A DNA stretch of 36,186 bases. It comes from Rickettsiales bacterium. Its GTDB lineage: Bacteria > Pseudomonadota > Alphaproteobacteria > Rickettsiales > JALZUV01. The notes beneath the pieces were generated by a model. That model was not told where the DNA came from. It saw nothing but the letters and a program-made list of their open reading frames with translations, and made no database searches. Positions within the stretch are counted from its first letter, which is position 1. Each line of letters opens with the position of its first letter. The position numbers were made by a program, and so were the translations under genes. Where the stretch lies: assembly GCA_029252805.1 (NCBI GenBank), contig JAQXAR010000001.1, forward strand, positions 1 through 36,186, given 5' to 3'. Below are positions 17,303 through 26,852 of this stretch, one piece after another.

Positions 17303-18817
17303 ATGAAAATTTCTTTTGCTCAAATTTCACGTTTCAAACCCGCTGCTAAAACCGCTCGTGGAGCTCTTGTTCTACTCGTTCCAGAAGGCCGCACTTTACC
17401 AAAGTGGGTCAATGATATTGACCGCGACGCTTACGGTAAGATCAAAAAATCTATCGCAAGCAGCCGCTTTGAAGCGAAAAAGAAACAAATTCTTACGATC
17501 CTCGCCCCGGAAGGCCTACAGTATGAGCAGCTCATCCTTATCGGCACCGGTAAAGGAAAAGAGCTCGGCAGCGCGTGTCTGGAACAAATTGGCGGCGCGC
17601 TTATTGGCGAGTTAAACCAGCTTGGCATTAAACAAGCCAACGCCCTCTGCCCTGAAATAAAAGGCTGCAAGCTATCCCAAGCAGAGGCAGCGACGCATCT
17701 TGCAATCGGTTTTAAACTAAAATCATACCGTTTTGATAAGTATAAAACCAAACTCAAACCTGCTGATAAGCCCAGCCTAACAAGTATAACCATCGCGACC
17801 AATGATTCACGCGAAGCAGAAATCGCTTACGGCATCCAAGATAAGGTGCTTGATGGCACGTTTTTCACTCGCGATCTCGTCAATGAGCCGGGCAATGTCA
17901 TCGAACCGGAAAGCTATGCGAAGCTTATCGAAAAAACGCTCGCTCCTTTAGGCGTAAAGATCGAAGTTCTTGGCGAGAAAGAAATGACTAAGTTAGGCTG
18001 TGGGTCTTTACTAAGCGTTGGCCAAGGCTCACGAAAAGAATCTAAAATGGTCATCATGAAGTGGGACGGCGGCAAGAAAAAAGACCAGCCGATCGCTTTT
18101 GTCGGTAAAGGCGTGACCTTCGATACCGGCGGCATCAGCATCAAGCCTTCCAACGGTATGGAAGAAATGAAAATGGATATGGGCGGCTCCGGCACCGTAG
18201 TCGGCCTCATGATGGCACTTGCCAAACGTAAGGCCAAAGCCAATGTGGTCGGCGTGGTTGGCCTAGTTGAGAATATGCCAGATGGCAATGCAAGTCGTCC
18301 GGGTGATGTGGTGACCTCGCTTTCAGGTAAAACCATTGAGATCCTCAACACCGATGCGGAAGGCCGTCTCGTGCTCGCTGATTGCCTCTGGTACACCCAA
18401 GATAAATATAAACCCCAATTCATGGTGAATCTGGCGACACTTACAGGTGCCATTCTGGTTGCACTCGGCGAAACAACCGGCGGACTCTTTTCGAACAACG
18501 ATAAGCTCTCACAGCACTTGTTAGAGGCATCTGAGGCAACAAATGAAAAACTATGGCGCCTCCCAATGGGTCCTGAATATGACGAGTTAATCAACTCACC
18601 AATTGCTGACATGCAAAATATCAGCTCCGGTCGCTGGGGTGGCTCTATCACTGCAGCGCAGTTCTTAGAGCGTTTTGTGAATGATCTGCCTTGGGCACAT
18701 TTGGATATTGCTGGCGTTGCAACGGCGAGCAAGAATTTCGATACCTGCCCCAAAGGCGCCACCGGTTTCGGCGTTCGCCTGCTCAATGATATGATTACGA
18801 AACATTACGAGAAGTAA
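17303..18817 (+). CDS. pepA: Leucyl aminopeptidase (M17)
   Basis: PepA removes N-terminal residues from peptides with two metal ions and works as a cytoplasmic hexamer. The M17 signature NTDAEGRLVLAD is at about residue 350. The other metal and catalytic blocks, VGKGVTFDTGGISIKP and MKMDMGGSGTVVG, are also present. The N-terminal domain is more divergent, as usual. The ATG at 17303 is preferred because GGATGAGG (17286-17293) is well placed before it; an in-frame ATG at 17288 lies inside that site. The length of 504 aa equals E. coli PepA. The last 23 bp overlap the end of the convergent acyltransferase gene. Confidence 0.95.
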   Translation: MKISFAQISRFKPAAKTARGALVLLVPEGRTLPKWVNDIDRDAYGKIKKSIASSRFEAKKKQILTILAPEGLQYEQLILIGTGKGKELGSACLEQIGGALIGELNQLGIKQANALCPEIKGCKLSQAEAATHLAIGFKLKSYRFDKYKTKLKPADKPSLTSITIATNDSREAEIAYGIQDKVLDGTFFTRDLVNEPGNVIEPESYAKLIEKTLAPLGVKIEVLGEKEMTKLGCGSLLSVGQGSRKESKMVIMKWDGGKKKDQPIAFVGKGVTFDTGGISIKPSNGMEEMKMDMGGSGTVVGLMMALAKRKAKANVVGVVGLVENMPDGNASRPGDVVTSLSGKTIEILNTDAEGRLVLADCLWYTQDKYKPQFMVNLATLTGAILVALGETTGGLFSNNDKLSQHLLEASEATNEKLWRLPMGPEYDELINSPIADMQNISSGRWGGSITAAQFLERFVNDLPWAHLDIAGVATASKNFDTCPKGATGFGVRLLNDMITKHYEK

Positions 18818-19934
18818 GGCTTCTCGCTTTACTCCATTTAATCATTGGCTTTTCTAGCAAGTGCCAGCTCATGGCTGAGAGCACTAACACGCATGGTATA
18901 ATCACCCACAGTGATAGGGCTAGGTTAGCCTCTAGGTAAGGCTTTAGCAGTAATATGACCGTCAGATGCCACAGGTAAATACCGTAAGAAATATCGCCTA
19001 AATAAGAAAATGCGCGATAGAGTAAGTTGGGTTTTGGCAACGGCGGCAACCAGATGAAGAACGCCAGTAGCAGCGTAAAAGCCAACGCGATCAGGCTTCG
19101 CCAGAAGATCACCATTGTCGGATTATGCCAATAGCCCGCATCCATCCAGTAGGTTTGAAACGCCACAATCATCACCGCCACTAATACCGCTAATAATACG
19201 AGTCCTTGCTGGCGCATCGTGCCCGGCCATTTCTCTAATGGGTAGTGATGCAGCAAGAGTGCTAACGCCGCACCGGCCGCAAATTCATCAAGCATCATAG
19301 GCATTTGCACCATGACACCAAAAAGCTGACTGCCCGATAGGCCGAATTTCTCTGCCACGACCCATGCGATACCGCGCAAGCTCCACGCCGCAACGACCCC
19401 GGCGAGAAATAGGCTCACAGCCTTTCTCCTCACCCACCAAGGCGACGTGATAAGCGCAAAGAGATAGAAATGCACCTCAATACCCACAGACCAATTAATG
19501 CCATTAATCGAACCAAATGTGTGCGGTAAAAACGGATGGGTGAAGGTAAAATGCGTCAACCAATGCACCCAGACATAGGAATTAAACAGAGTCGGTTGTA
19601 CGGCGATGGCATAAACCAGCAATGTAACCAGATAGAGCGGCACAATCCGACCTGCTCTGCGCCAAAGAAATTCGCGTGCTAAGGGCTTAAACTGCGTATG
19701 TCGGGTATGTAGTTGAATGAGCGACCAGGCAATAACAAAGCCACTAATCACGAAGAACAGATCGACCGACATCCAACCGACTTTGAACCAAACTAGACCG
19801 TAACCTATAGGAAACGTCTCCCAGCTATAATGTTCAATCACATGGTAAACCAGCACCGAAAGCGCCGCAAAAGCCCGCAGTAAATTTACATGCGGGAAAT
19901 ACGTTCTAGCAACGGCTGAAGATTCGAGACTCAT
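18795..19934 (-). CDS. Acyltransferase family 3 (OafA/YrhL type) membrane protein
   Basis: These integral membrane enzymes transfer acyl groups, mostly acetyl, onto surface sugars such as O-antigen, peptidoglycan or exopolysaccharide. The first helix NLLRAFAALSVLVYHV carries the family's Arg20 and His31, and the second has GWMSVDLFFVISGFVI; about ten hydrophobic spans follow. The INGINWSVGIEVHFY segment is also typical. The 379-residue protein has no SGNH extension. The sugar acceptor cannot be told from the sequence. No glycosyltransferases are adjacent. Confidence 0.88.
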   Translation of the reverse strand: MSLESSAVARTYFPHVNLLRAFAALSVLVYHVIEHYSWETFPIGYGLVWFKVGWMSVDLFFVISGFVIAWSLIQLHTRHTQFKPLAREFLWRRAGRIVPLYLVTLLVYAIAVQPTLFNSYVWVHWLTHFTFTHPFLPHTFGSINGINWSVGIEVHFYLFALITSPWWVRRKAVSLFLAGVVAAWSLRGIAWVVAEKFGLSGSQLFGVMVQMPMMLDEFAAGAALALLLHHYPLEKWPGTMRQQGLVLLAVLVAVMIVAFQTYWMDAGYWHNPTMVIFWRSLIALAFTLLLAFFIWLPPLPKPNLLYRAFSYLGDISYGIYLWHLTVILLLKPYLEANLALSLWVIIPCVLVLSAMSWHLLEKPMIKWSKARSLTSRNVS

Positions 19935-19973
19935 AAGAGTCAGCTATCAGGAAATAGAGGAAATAGCAAAATG

Positions 19974-20453
19974 CTATCGGGTATTTTGATCTTGACCGAC
20001 TTCTTGCATCACTTTTTGCTCTTGGAGTTGCTCAGTTTTGCTTAAACCTTCACGAGACACGATTTCTTTTTGACTTGAAGAGGACGCTCTTTCTGCATGG
20101 GTGCCTGTCTCTAGCGCATTTCCTTGCGAGGCAACCGTATCGACCCATTTATTGTGAACACGGGTTTTTTCCCATTGGTAAATGGCTCCAAGTACGGCGC
20201 CTGAAACAATTGACACAAAAGGAAATTTCTCAAGTTTCTCAAAGGCCTCTTCGGAAGGGAGCTTCTCCTTCTTAACCGCGTCATACAACATCTTTCCACC
20301 TTGGATACCCTTGCCTGGAATGGCAAAGCCCACAGCTCCAAGAGCAGCGCCTTTTAAAATCTGCAATGCCATGCTGCGTGGCTTTAGCTTCGTCGCATCA
20401 GCAAAAAGGCCGCTATCGCTTCTAACTTGTACCTGTGTTTTATTACCAAACAT
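19974..20453 (-). CDS. Hypothetical protein with two hydrophobic segments, 159 aa
   Basis: A ribosome site GAGGAG seven bases before the ATG supports this gene. The N-terminal third is basic, then a glycine/alanine-rich hydrophobic segment (ILKGAALGAVGFAIPGKGIQGG) and a second (FVSIVSGAVLGAIYQW) could associate with a membrane. The last 60 residues are hydrophilic and rich in Gln, Glu and Ser, probably disordered or coiled coil. I do not recognise it. It lies 20 bp from the 3' side of no obvious partner; metY ends upstream on the same strand, 60 bp away. Confidence 0.65.
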   Translation of the reverse strand: MFGNKTQVQVRSDSGLFADATKLKPRSMALQILKGAALGAVGFAIPGKGIQGGKMLYDAVKKEKLPSEEAFEKLEKFPFVSIVSGAVLGAIYQWEKTRVHNKWVDTVASQGNALETGTHAERASSSSQKEIVSREGLSKTEQLQEQKVMQEVGQDQNTR

Positions 20454-20513
20454 AATCTTCTCCTCGTATCCTTAAGCACAGAATATCAGACGAATGTTAC
20501 CGTTTGATGAAGG

Positions 20514-21830
20514 TCAGGCAGATTTCTTCAAACCACTACCAATGGCATCGAAGCCGCGCTGCAGATCTGCGATAAGATCGCCCGCATCTTCCAAACCAAC
20601 CGAGATACGCATGGTACCGTCCGTAATGCCCGCAACGACGCGATGCTCGGGTGAGAGCTGGCTGTGGGTGGTGCTTGCAGGGTGAATGAGCAGACTGCGT
20701 GAATCACCAAGGTTCGCGACAAAGGTAAAGAGCTTCAAGCCCTCAATAAACTCAGCCGATTCGGCCATGCCTCCTTTAATATCAAACGTAAAGAGCGATG
20801 AGGGGCCCTTCGGCGTGTATTTCTTCGCAAGCTCGTGATACGGGCTATCAGGCAAGCCTGCATAGGTCACTGAATCAACTTGATCATGTGCAGATAGCCA
20901 CTCAGACACTATCTGCGCATTCTCACAATGGCGATCCATACGCAAATGCAAGGTTTCTAAACCATTCAACGTTAACCAGGCATTCATCGGTTGCTGAGAG
21001 GCGCCAATATCGCGCAGGCCAACGCCTTTTGCGTGAACAAATAACGCCATTTTGCCAAATGTCTCAAAGAATTTCATACCGTGATATGCGTCGCAGCCTT
21101 CGGTCAAAGCAGGGAAACGATCATCTTTGCCCCAATCGAAATTACCCCCATCCACCAACGCTCCGCCCAAAGCAGAGCCATTACCGGTCAGGTATTTCGT
21201 CGTCGAGTACGTCACGACATTTGCACCCCATTCAAACGGACGTAGCAAGTAAGGCGTCGCGAGCGTGTTATCCACAATAAGCGGTATATGATGGCGCTCG
21301 GCAACCCGTGCCACTTTCTCAATATCGACCACCACGCCGCCCGGATTTGCCAAAGCTTCAATGAAGATAGCACGCGTATTTTCCTGAATCGCCGCTTCAA
21401 AATTATCGACATCATCTGGATTAACCAGCGTTGACTGCCAATTAAAATGCTTCGGGAAGGTATTTGTAAGCTGGCTGGTTGAACCACCGTAAAGACGCTT
21501 TGAACCGACAATATGATCACCCGGCAAGACCATTGGCAGGAAGGCAAGCATCTGCGCGGCATGGCCTGAAGCCGCCGCAATGGCACCTACACCGCCATCA
21601 AGCGCGGCAAGGCGAGCCTCTAACGCATCGGTCGTTGGGTTAGTTAAGCGACTGTAAACTTGGCCAAACTCGCGCAAATTAAAGCGGTCTGATGCGGATT
21701 GTGCATCCGGAAATTCAAACGAAACACTTTGGTAAATCGGTGTTTGCGGGGAGCCAAAAGCAGAATCAGTATCGTTACCGCCGTGAATGGCTTTGGTCGC
21801 AAATTTCATATCGTCAGTCGCTTTTCCCAT
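20514..21830 (-). CDS. metY: O-acetylhomoserine aminocarboxypropyltransferase (sulfhydrylase)
   Basis: A Cys/Met-metabolism pyridoxal-phosphate enzyme that makes homocysteine from O-acetylhomoserine and sulfide. The PLP lysine is Lys212 in TYSTTKYLTGNGSALGG, and Asp188 in LIVDNTLATPYLL holds the cofactor ring. TPIYQSVSFEF, YSRLTNPTTDALE and HPASTTHSQL are typical motifs. The length (438 aa) and the insertion after the PLP lysine fit MetY better than the shorter MetB/MetZ. AAGGAG eight bases before ATG 21830 fixes the start; longer frames have no ribosome site. A promoter lies 26-54 bp upstream. I see no SAM-II riboswitch in the short leader. O-succinylhomoserine use cannot be excluded. Confidence 0.92.
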   Translation of the reverse strand: MGKATDDMKFATKAIHGGNDTDSAFGSPQTPIYQSVSFEFPDAQSASDRFNLREFGQVYSRLTNPTTDALEARLAALDGGVGAIAAASGHAAQMLAFLPMVLPGDHIVGSKRLYGGSTSQLTNTFPKHFNWQSTLVNPDDVDNFEAAIQENTRAIFIEALANPGGVVVDIEKVARVAERHHIPLIVDNTLATPYLLRPFEWGANVVTYSTTKYLTGNGSALGGALVDGGNFDWGKDDRFPALTEGCDAYHGMKFFETFGKMALFVHAKGVGLRDIGASQQPMNAWLTLNGLETLHLRMDRHCENAQIVSEWLSAHDQVDSVTYAGLPDSPYHELAKKYTPKGPSSLFTFDIKGGMAESAEFIEGLKLFTFVANLGDSRSLLIHPASTTHSQLSPEHRVVAGITDGTMRISVGLEDAGDLIADLQRGFDAIGSGLKKSA

Positions 21831-21855
21831 GAAGGATCTCCTTAATTTTGCAAGG

Positions 21856-21884
21856 ATAATGCAGGCTTCAGCACGCAAAAGCAA
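21856..21884 (-). promoter_or_regulatory. Probable metY promoter
   Basis: On the minus strand TTGCTT (21879-21884) and CATTAT (21856-21861) are separated by 17 bp; the start would be near 21849, with a leader of about 20 nt holding the AAGGAG ribosome site. Confidence 0.4.
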
Positions 21885-21933
21885 TAAATTCGATAATTTC
21901 TTTTACCGAACGTTTCGTTTAGAAAGGTGGATT

Positions 21934-22359
21934 ATGGAAGAAATGCTCTCAGATGTCCTCGCCTCCTATTTGTTCATGGCGATAATGTTAACGATTATCG
22001 TCATCAGCTATTACCGCATGGGCGGCGGACGGTTTGATCATGGCACAGAAGAAGAGAACTCAAGCGCCTATGATAGCTTCCAAAAAGGCAAATGGTACAG
22101 GACCAATTCCTCGGCCCAATACGACCCGATGAACTCTAGCGGTTCTTCCGGAAACTTAGATCCGAAGCTCGCCGAATCATTACAGGTTTTGGGACTCAAG
22201 CACCCCTCAAGCTTAAAGAAAATCAAGAAACGGTACTATAAATTAGCAAAGAAAGATCATCCTGATAACAATCAAGGTTGTCAAGAATCGACCCTTCGTT
22301 TCAAGAAAGTGAGCGTCGCCTACGATTTTTTAGAGAAAAATTATAACCCTGAACACTGA
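21934..22359 (+). CDS. Membrane-anchored J-domain protein
   Basis: From ATG 21934 (AAAGGTGG site just upstream) the 141-residue protein has one N-terminal membrane helix (about residues 9-27, LASYLFMAIMLTIIVISYY), a flexible Ser/Asn-rich linker, and a C-terminal J-domain (about 82-137). The J-domain shows KKIKKRYYKLAKKDHPDNN with an intact HPD triad at 109-111, so it should stimulate a DnaK-type Hsp70. Such DnaJ-like membrane proteins recruit the chaperone to the inner membrane; the client is unknown. A longer frame from 21787 would overlap metY and has no ribosome site. Confidence 0.85.
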   Translation: MEEMLSDVLASYLFMAIMLTIIVISYYRMGGGRFDHGTEEENSSAYDSFQKGKWYRTNSSAQYDPMNSSGSSGNLDPKLAESLQVLGLKHPSSLKKIKKRYYKLAKKDHPDNNQGCQESTLRFKKVSVAYDFLEKNYNPEH

Positions 22360-22443
22360 ACATGTGCGAAAGAGCTGCATTGGTCATGGTTGTATCTCTC
22401 ACTATTTTGCGCTATAAATGCTGGCTCTAAGTAAGGATACGTC

Positions 22444-24249
22444 ATGACTGCACAGAAAAAAACGAAAAACGAGACTACCGACATCGCTTCAGGTGAGGCA
22501 GAAAATACCCAGAAAATGACCGGCGCAGAGATCGTCATCAAGTCGGTGATTGACTGCGGCGCGGATACGATTTTTGGCTATCCAGGCGGTGCAGTATTGC
22601 CACTTTATGATGCAATCTTTCAACAGAATCATTTGCGCCACATTCTGGTACGCCACGAACAAGCAGCGACTCATGCAGCGGAGGGCTACGCGCGCTCAAC
22701 CGGTAAAGCCGGCGTAGTACTCGTTACCTCTGGCCCTGGCGCAACCAATGCCATTACCGGCCTAACCGACGCAATGCTTGATTCTATCCCGATGGTTTGC
22801 ATTACGGGACAGGTACCAAGCCATTTGATCGGTTCAGATGCATTCCAAGAAGCCGATACAACCGGTATCACACGTGCTTGCACCAAGTATAATTACCTCG
22901 TGCAAAACATCGAAGATTTACCCGCCATCGTACATGAAGCTTTCCATGTCGCTACGACCGGGCGCCCCGGGCCTGTCGTGATTGACGTGCCCAAAGATAT
23001 CCTCAACGAGCTGGGTGAGTATGACCATAGCCATGAATTCCGCCGCGAGCGCTATAACCCCAAAACCGTTGGCAATGCCAGCCGCATTAATGAAGCGATA
23101 GATCTTATTGCAACCGCGAAAAAGCCGCTTTTTTATGTCGGCGGCGGGTTGATCAATTCAGGTCTGGATGCGTGCGAAGAACTGCAACTTTTCGTGAAAG
23201 AAACCGGCTTCCCAATTACACTTACCTTTATGGGTTTGGGCGCCTATCCGGGCACAGATAAACAATTTTTAGCGATGCCGGGTATGCATGGGTCGCTCGA
23301 AGCAAATATGGCGATGCATGACTGCGATGTCATGATCGGGATCGGCGTACGCTTTGATGACCGCGTAACGGGCAAGCTGGACGGCTTCGCACCGAATTCG
23401 AAAAAGATTCAGGTCGATATTGATGCCTCTTCTATCAACAAAAACGTAGAAGTCGATATTCCGATTGTTGGTGATGCAGGCACGGTGATTCGTCAAATGC
23501 GCAAAGCGTGGCGAGAAAGAGGGCTGAAGCCTAACTCCGCTGATTTAAATAGCTGGTGGAAAGAGATTGAGCTCTGGCGTGCACGCAAAAGCTTCGCCTA
23601 TGAACAAGGCGAGGAAATCATCAAACCACAATATGCGTTGCAGCGCCTCTATACGCTCGCAAAAGACCGGTCACCCTATTATACCACCGATGTTGGCCAA
23701 CACCAAATGTGGGCCGCGCAATATCTGAAATTCGACCAACCGTATAAATGGATGAGCAGTGGCGGCCTCGGCACGATGGGCTACGGCCTACCTGCCGCCA
23801 TGGGCGTGCAAGTCGCACATCCAGACTCACTCACTATCTGCGTGACGGGTGAGGCCAGTTTTATGATGAATATTCAGGAACTCGCCACCGTAGCGCAATA
23901 TCGTTTACCGGTGAAGATTCTCATCATCAATAACCGCTATATGGGCATGGTGCGCCAGTGGCAGGAAATGTTCCATGGCGACCGCCACTCGGAAAGCTAT
24001 ATGGAGTCACTGCCTGATTTCCAGAAACTGGCCGAAGCATATGGGATCGCCTCGCTCGAATGCGATGATCCGAGCAAAGTCGATGAAACCATCGAGAAGA
24101 TGCTAAGCATCGATGGCCCTGTGTTAGTGGATATGCGCGTAGATCAGACCGAAAATGTCTATCCAATGATCCCTGCCGGTGCCGCTCATAATCAACTCCT
24201 GCTCGGCCCAGATGAGCCGTGGGGCGAGTTGGATAAAAGCCAAGTTTAA
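22444..24249 (+). CDS. ilvB: Acetolactate synthase large (catalytic) subunit
   Basis: Catalyses the first common step of branched-chain amino-acid synthesis, joining two pyruvates or pyruvate with 2-oxobutyrate, using thiamine diphosphate and FAD. Glu72 in [15 protein letters not shown] activates the cofactor. The ThDP-binding motif reads GEASFMMN (Gly469-Glu470-Ala471) instead of GDG; GEA is the form I associate with alphaproteobacterial enzymes. [15 protein letters not shown] completes it. The 601-residue length is normal, with a 25-residue N-terminal extension. TAAGGA precedes the ATG. The regulatory subunit gene ilvN, which usually follows directly, is not here, and ilvC is absent as well. 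Confidence 0.95.
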   Translation: MTAQKKTKNETTDIASGEAENTQKMTGAEIVIKSVIDCGADTIFGYPGGAVLPLYDAIFQQNHLRHILVRHEQAATHAAEGYARSTGKAGVVLVTSGPGATNAITGLTDAMLDSIPMVCITGQVPSHLIGSDAFQEADTTGITRACTKYNYLVQNIEDLPAIVHEAFHVATTGRPGPVVIDVPKDILNELGEYDHSHEFRRERYNPKTVGNASRINEAIDLIATAKKPLFYVGGGLINSGLDACEELQLFVKETGFPITLTFMGLGAYPGTDKQFLAMPGMHGSLEANMAMHDCDVMIGIGVRFDDRVTGKLDGFAPNSKKIQVDIDASSINKNVEVDIPIVGDAGTVIRQMRKAWRERGLKPNSADLNSWWKEIELWRARKSFAYEQGEEIIKPQYALQRLYTLAKDRSPYYTTDVGQHQMWAAQYLKFDQPYKWMSSGGLGTMGYGLPAAMGVQVAHPDSLTICVTGEASFMMNIQELATVAQYRLPVKILIINNRYMGMVRQWQEMFHGDRHSESYMESLPDFQKLAEAYGIASLECDDPSKVDETIEKMLSIDGPVLVDMRVDQTENVYPMIPAGAAHNQLLLGPDEPWGELDKSQV

Positions 24250-24385
24250 GCTTCTGAGCTTCGCAACTATCGACTAAAGAGAAACAGGCCTAAGTTTATT
24301 GACTTATTTTCTGACTCTTTGAGCCTGATTCATTGCGCTCGCGTCTTATTTTGTCTAACGATAAAAGAAAAAGACTGGGGACATC

Positions 24386-25216
24386 ATGCGTATTCTTTAC
24401 GCGCTTAGCCTGCTGGTACTGCTCTGTTCTTGCGCTACCACGGCTAATTTAGAAGAGTTACGCCGCGTAACACCAAGCGGCACGCCCTATGCTATTGCCC
24501 TCACCCAGCATTATCTCGCATTTAGTGAGAAAGAAGCCAAGAATCATGATTGGACCGATTCCAGCTATTTCGCTGAGAAAGGCTTGATGGCCGGTTATGG
24601 TCAGACCGTGACCGCAGAAGAAATCACCAGCTGGAACATTGACCAGGATCTAAAACCCGAACTTGCTGCCGCGCGCGAAAAACTACTCAGCATGACCGAT
24701 GCAAAAACGCGGGAGCAGTTCCCTAAGGAAGCTGCCGAAGCCACTTTCGCCTTTGATTGCTGGTTAGAAGAACTGGAAGAGGGCTGGAATAAATATGCCA
24801 TATCGCATTGCCAGAACCGCTTTGATAAGGCCTTAAATGATCTAGAATTCGCAAAATTGGAAATTGTGGAAAAAGAGCGTATCGCTAACACCGCCTATCT
24901 CGTCTATTTCGGATATAATTTAAGCCAGTTTGACCAAGCCTCTAAACAGGTCGTCACGCAAGTCATTGCCGATGTAGTGTTAAGCGAACCTACAGAGATT
25001 CTCATTCATGGTCATACAGATAGTAAAGGTGGTGAGAATTACAACATGAATCTCTCGGAGAAACGGGCTCTCAGCGTATTAGAGGCACTCATCGCAGGCG
25101 GTATTCCGCCTGAACTTCTCAAATATTTTGCCTTCGGCGAAACGGATCCAGCCGTTGATAAAGGCGAAAATGCGGCCGAGCGTAAAAACCGGCGTGTTGA
25201 GATTTTCTTAGGATAG
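24386..25216 (+). CDS. OmpA-family lipoprotein
   Basis: A lipoprotein signal (MRILYALSLLVLLCSC, lipobox LLCSC with probable lipidated Cys16 or Cys14) leads to a helical region of about 150 residues and a C-terminal OmpA peptidoglycan-binding domain. The domain shows ILIHGHTDSKGGENYNMNLS, EKRAL, FGETDP and the final NRRVEIFLG. It probably links outer membrane and cell wall, like Pal, but the long N-terminal helical part sets it apart. GGGGA lies seven bases before the ATG. The next gene begins 3 bp after its stop, so they form an operon with the CobD-like gene. Confidence 0.87.
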   Translation: MRILYALSLLVLLCSCATTANLEELRRVTPSGTPYAIALTQHYLAFSEKEAKNHDWTDSSYFAEKGLMAGYGQTVTAEEITSWNIDQDLKPELAAAREKLLSMTDAKTREQFPKEAAEATFAFDCWLEELEEGWNKYAISHCQNRFDKALNDLEFAKLEIVEKERIANTAYLVYFGYNLSQFDQASKQVVTQVIADVVLSEPTEILIHGHTDSKGGENYNMNLSEKRALSVLEALIAGGIPPELLKYFAFGETDPAVDKGENAAERKNRRVEIFLG

Positions 25217-25219
25217 AGC

Positions 25220-26107
25220 ATGCTACACAGCGATTATAGTTTTGCCTCCCTCTGCCTTATCGCCGCGCTAGCGCTCTTCTTTGCGCTTCTACTGCGTATC
25301 ACAGACGGAAAATTGCGCCTCCTTCGTGCTATTCCCTCGCCGCTCGCCGCTTGGCGTCGTATCTGCGCCAGCTTTGTACAGAAACTCAACCGCCAAGAAC
25401 GCTCTAGCGGTGCACTGCGTACACGGGGGCGCATCTTGCTTTTTACCCTGCTCAGTTTTGCCTTTCTGTTTGGAATGCTCATGGAAAAGATATTGGTTGA
25501 ACTGCACAATGATTATCTGGAAACAATCCTGCTCGCACTCATCTTCCTCGCCCTCCCCAACGCGCCGGTACCTAAAAAGAAAGAGGCAGCTACCACCTTC
25601 CGCACTGGAATTGAATCAGGAGGAGTTACTCTCCTACAGCATGTCTTAGCTCCTTTAACAGGCTGGCTTTTATTGGGATGGCCCGGTATCTTCATGATGA
25701 TCACTCTGCTAGGAGTGCGAAAGGCTGTCATGAATATTCAAACTGGCTTTGGTTATTCCATTCGCCGCACCACAAAACTCCTACTCTTTCCGGCAGGTTT
25801 GTTGGGCATCGGCATTATCAGCCTCGCCTCCTTCTTCACCAGCAAAGGCAAACCGCTTGCCGCAATGCGCTTAGGGTTTGAGAAAATGCTAACCCCACAC
25901 ATAGCAGTGATGGCCACGATCTCCGAAGCACTACACTTAAGCCTTGGCGGACCCAGCAGCTATTACCTTGACCTATTCGGCAGAGAGTGGCTCGGTAACG
26001 GCATCGCACGCTTGCAAGAACCGGACATGAAACGCTGGACCTGGCTCCTCACCATCAGTCACTGCAGCCTGATAGTGCTACTAACCACCTTAGCACTCTT
26101 GCTGTAA
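25220..26107 (+). CDS. CobD/CbiB-like membrane protein
   Basis: CobD/CbiB attaches aminopropanol to the corrin ring in the inner membrane. This 295-residue protein shows degenerate versions of the family landmarks in order: an early WRRICASFVQKLNRQERSSG region, the RTGIESGGVTLLQHVLAPL block (family IESVAENxxDGVVAPL), VMNIQTGFGYSIRR in place of NTLDSMIGY, and a well-kept C-terminus SLGGPSSYYLDLFGREWLGNG. It has four to five membrane spans. Because key family residues (AEN, DGVVAP) are changed and no other cobalamin gene is near, its activity may differ. It sits between an OmpA lipoprotein and ExoD, an envelope context. Confidence 0.65.
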   Translation: MLHSDYSFASLCLIAALALFFALLLRITDGKLRLLRAIPSPLAAWRRICASFVQKLNRQERSSGALRTRGRILLFTLLSFAFLFGMLMEKILVELHNDYLETILLALIFLALPNAPVPKKKEAATTFRTGIESGGVTLLQHVLAPLTGWLLLGWPGIFMMITLLGVRKAVMNIQTGFGYSIRRTTKLLLFPAGLLGIGIISLASFFTSKGKPLAAMRLGFEKMLTPHIAVMATISEALHLSLGGPSSYYLDLFGREWLGNGIARLQEPDMKRWTWLLTISHCSLIVLLTTLALLL

Positions 26108-26133
26108 CCTCGAAAGATCGCTACTACTCCATC

Positions 26134-26790
26134 ATGTCCGAAGACCCGAATCCATTTGAAAGCACGAATACTTCCGAGCCTGTCTCGCAGACGCTAGAGA
26201 AAATGGCCGACCATTACCGTAATTCGAATCGCGTTACGGTCAGTCAATTACTGCATGGGCTGCGTCATCGTGGATTTGCCGTACTGATGTTAGTGCTCGT
26301 GCTGCCTAACTGTGTGCCAGTGCCTATCCCACCGGGCGGCTCCACCCTTTTCTCGATTCCCTTATTTTTCATTGCCGTGCAGATGCTCTGGGGTAAGAAT
26401 ACTCCCTGGATGCCTCGATGGTTACGCGGCAAGTCCTTAGAACAAACTACGATCGATAAGGTAGTACGCATCGCCGCCCCACGCCTAAGATGGGTAGAGA
26501 AATTTTTGCACCCACGTTTTAGCTTTACCAATAGCAAAACGGGCGAACGCATCGTTGGTTTTTTATGGCTTATTTTCGCCATTTCTATTGCTGTACCGCT
26601 GCCTATGACCAATTTCTTACCCGGTCTTGGGACACTCGTTATGGCACTTGGCATGCTCGGACGTGACGGAGTTATCGTCAGTATCGGTGCCATTATTGGC
26701 TTTATCGGGGTCACTTTCACGACCTTACTGCTAATGCTCGGCGTAGAAGCCATCACCGCTCTTTTCCCCTTTTTATCCAGCAGCCTTTAA
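26134..26790 (+). CDS. ExoD-family exopolysaccharide synthesis protein
   Basis: ExoD proteins are inner membrane proteins first linked to exopolysaccharide production in rhizobia; the molecular function is not known. The 218-residue product has the typical start of the family domain (VTVSQLLHGLRHRGFAVLMLVLVLPNCVPVPIPPGGSTLFSIPL) as seen in its first third, WMPRWLR, and the later IAVPLPMTNFLPGLGTLVMALGMLGRDG segment; four membrane spans are visible. It follows the CobD-like gene after 26 bp on the same strand. No clear ribosome site precedes the ATG. Confidence 0.88.
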   Translation: MSEDPNPFESTNTSEPVSQTLEKMADHYRNSNRVTVSQLLHGLRHRGFAVLMLVLVLPNCVPVPIPPGGSTLFSIPLFFIAVQMLWGKNTPWMPRWLRGKSLEQTTIDKVVRIAAPRLRWVEKFLHPRFSFTNSKTGERIVGFLWLIFAISIAVPLPMTNFLPGLGTLVMALGMLGRDGVIVSIGAIIGFIGVTFTTLLLMLGVEAITALFPFLSSSL

Positions 26791-26820
26791 GAAGCCCAGA
26801 AAACAGAGGGGTAGGAAACC

Positions 26821-26852
26821 TTCTCCACAAGCACAGACAAAATTGTGGATAA
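26821..26852. promoter_or_regulatory. Two inverted DnaA-box-like sites
   Basis: TTCTCCACA (26821-26829, one mismatch) and TGTGGATAA (26844-26852, a perfect box on the other strand) face each other 14 bp apart. An AT-rich stretch with an inverted repeat (CTCTA...TAGAG, 26886-26905) follows. They lie in a gap between convergent genes, where no promoter is needed, so a role in replication or DnaA titration is possible. Confidence 0.45.

Noticed and set aside
18795-18817. The 23-bp overlap of pepA and acyltransferase ends as an antisense control site
   Set aside because: Short tail-to-tail overlaps are common and nothing else supports a regulatory role.
21831-21933. SAM-II riboswitch before metY
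   Set aside because: The leader from the likely start to the ATG is only about 20 nt and the consensus blocks are missing.
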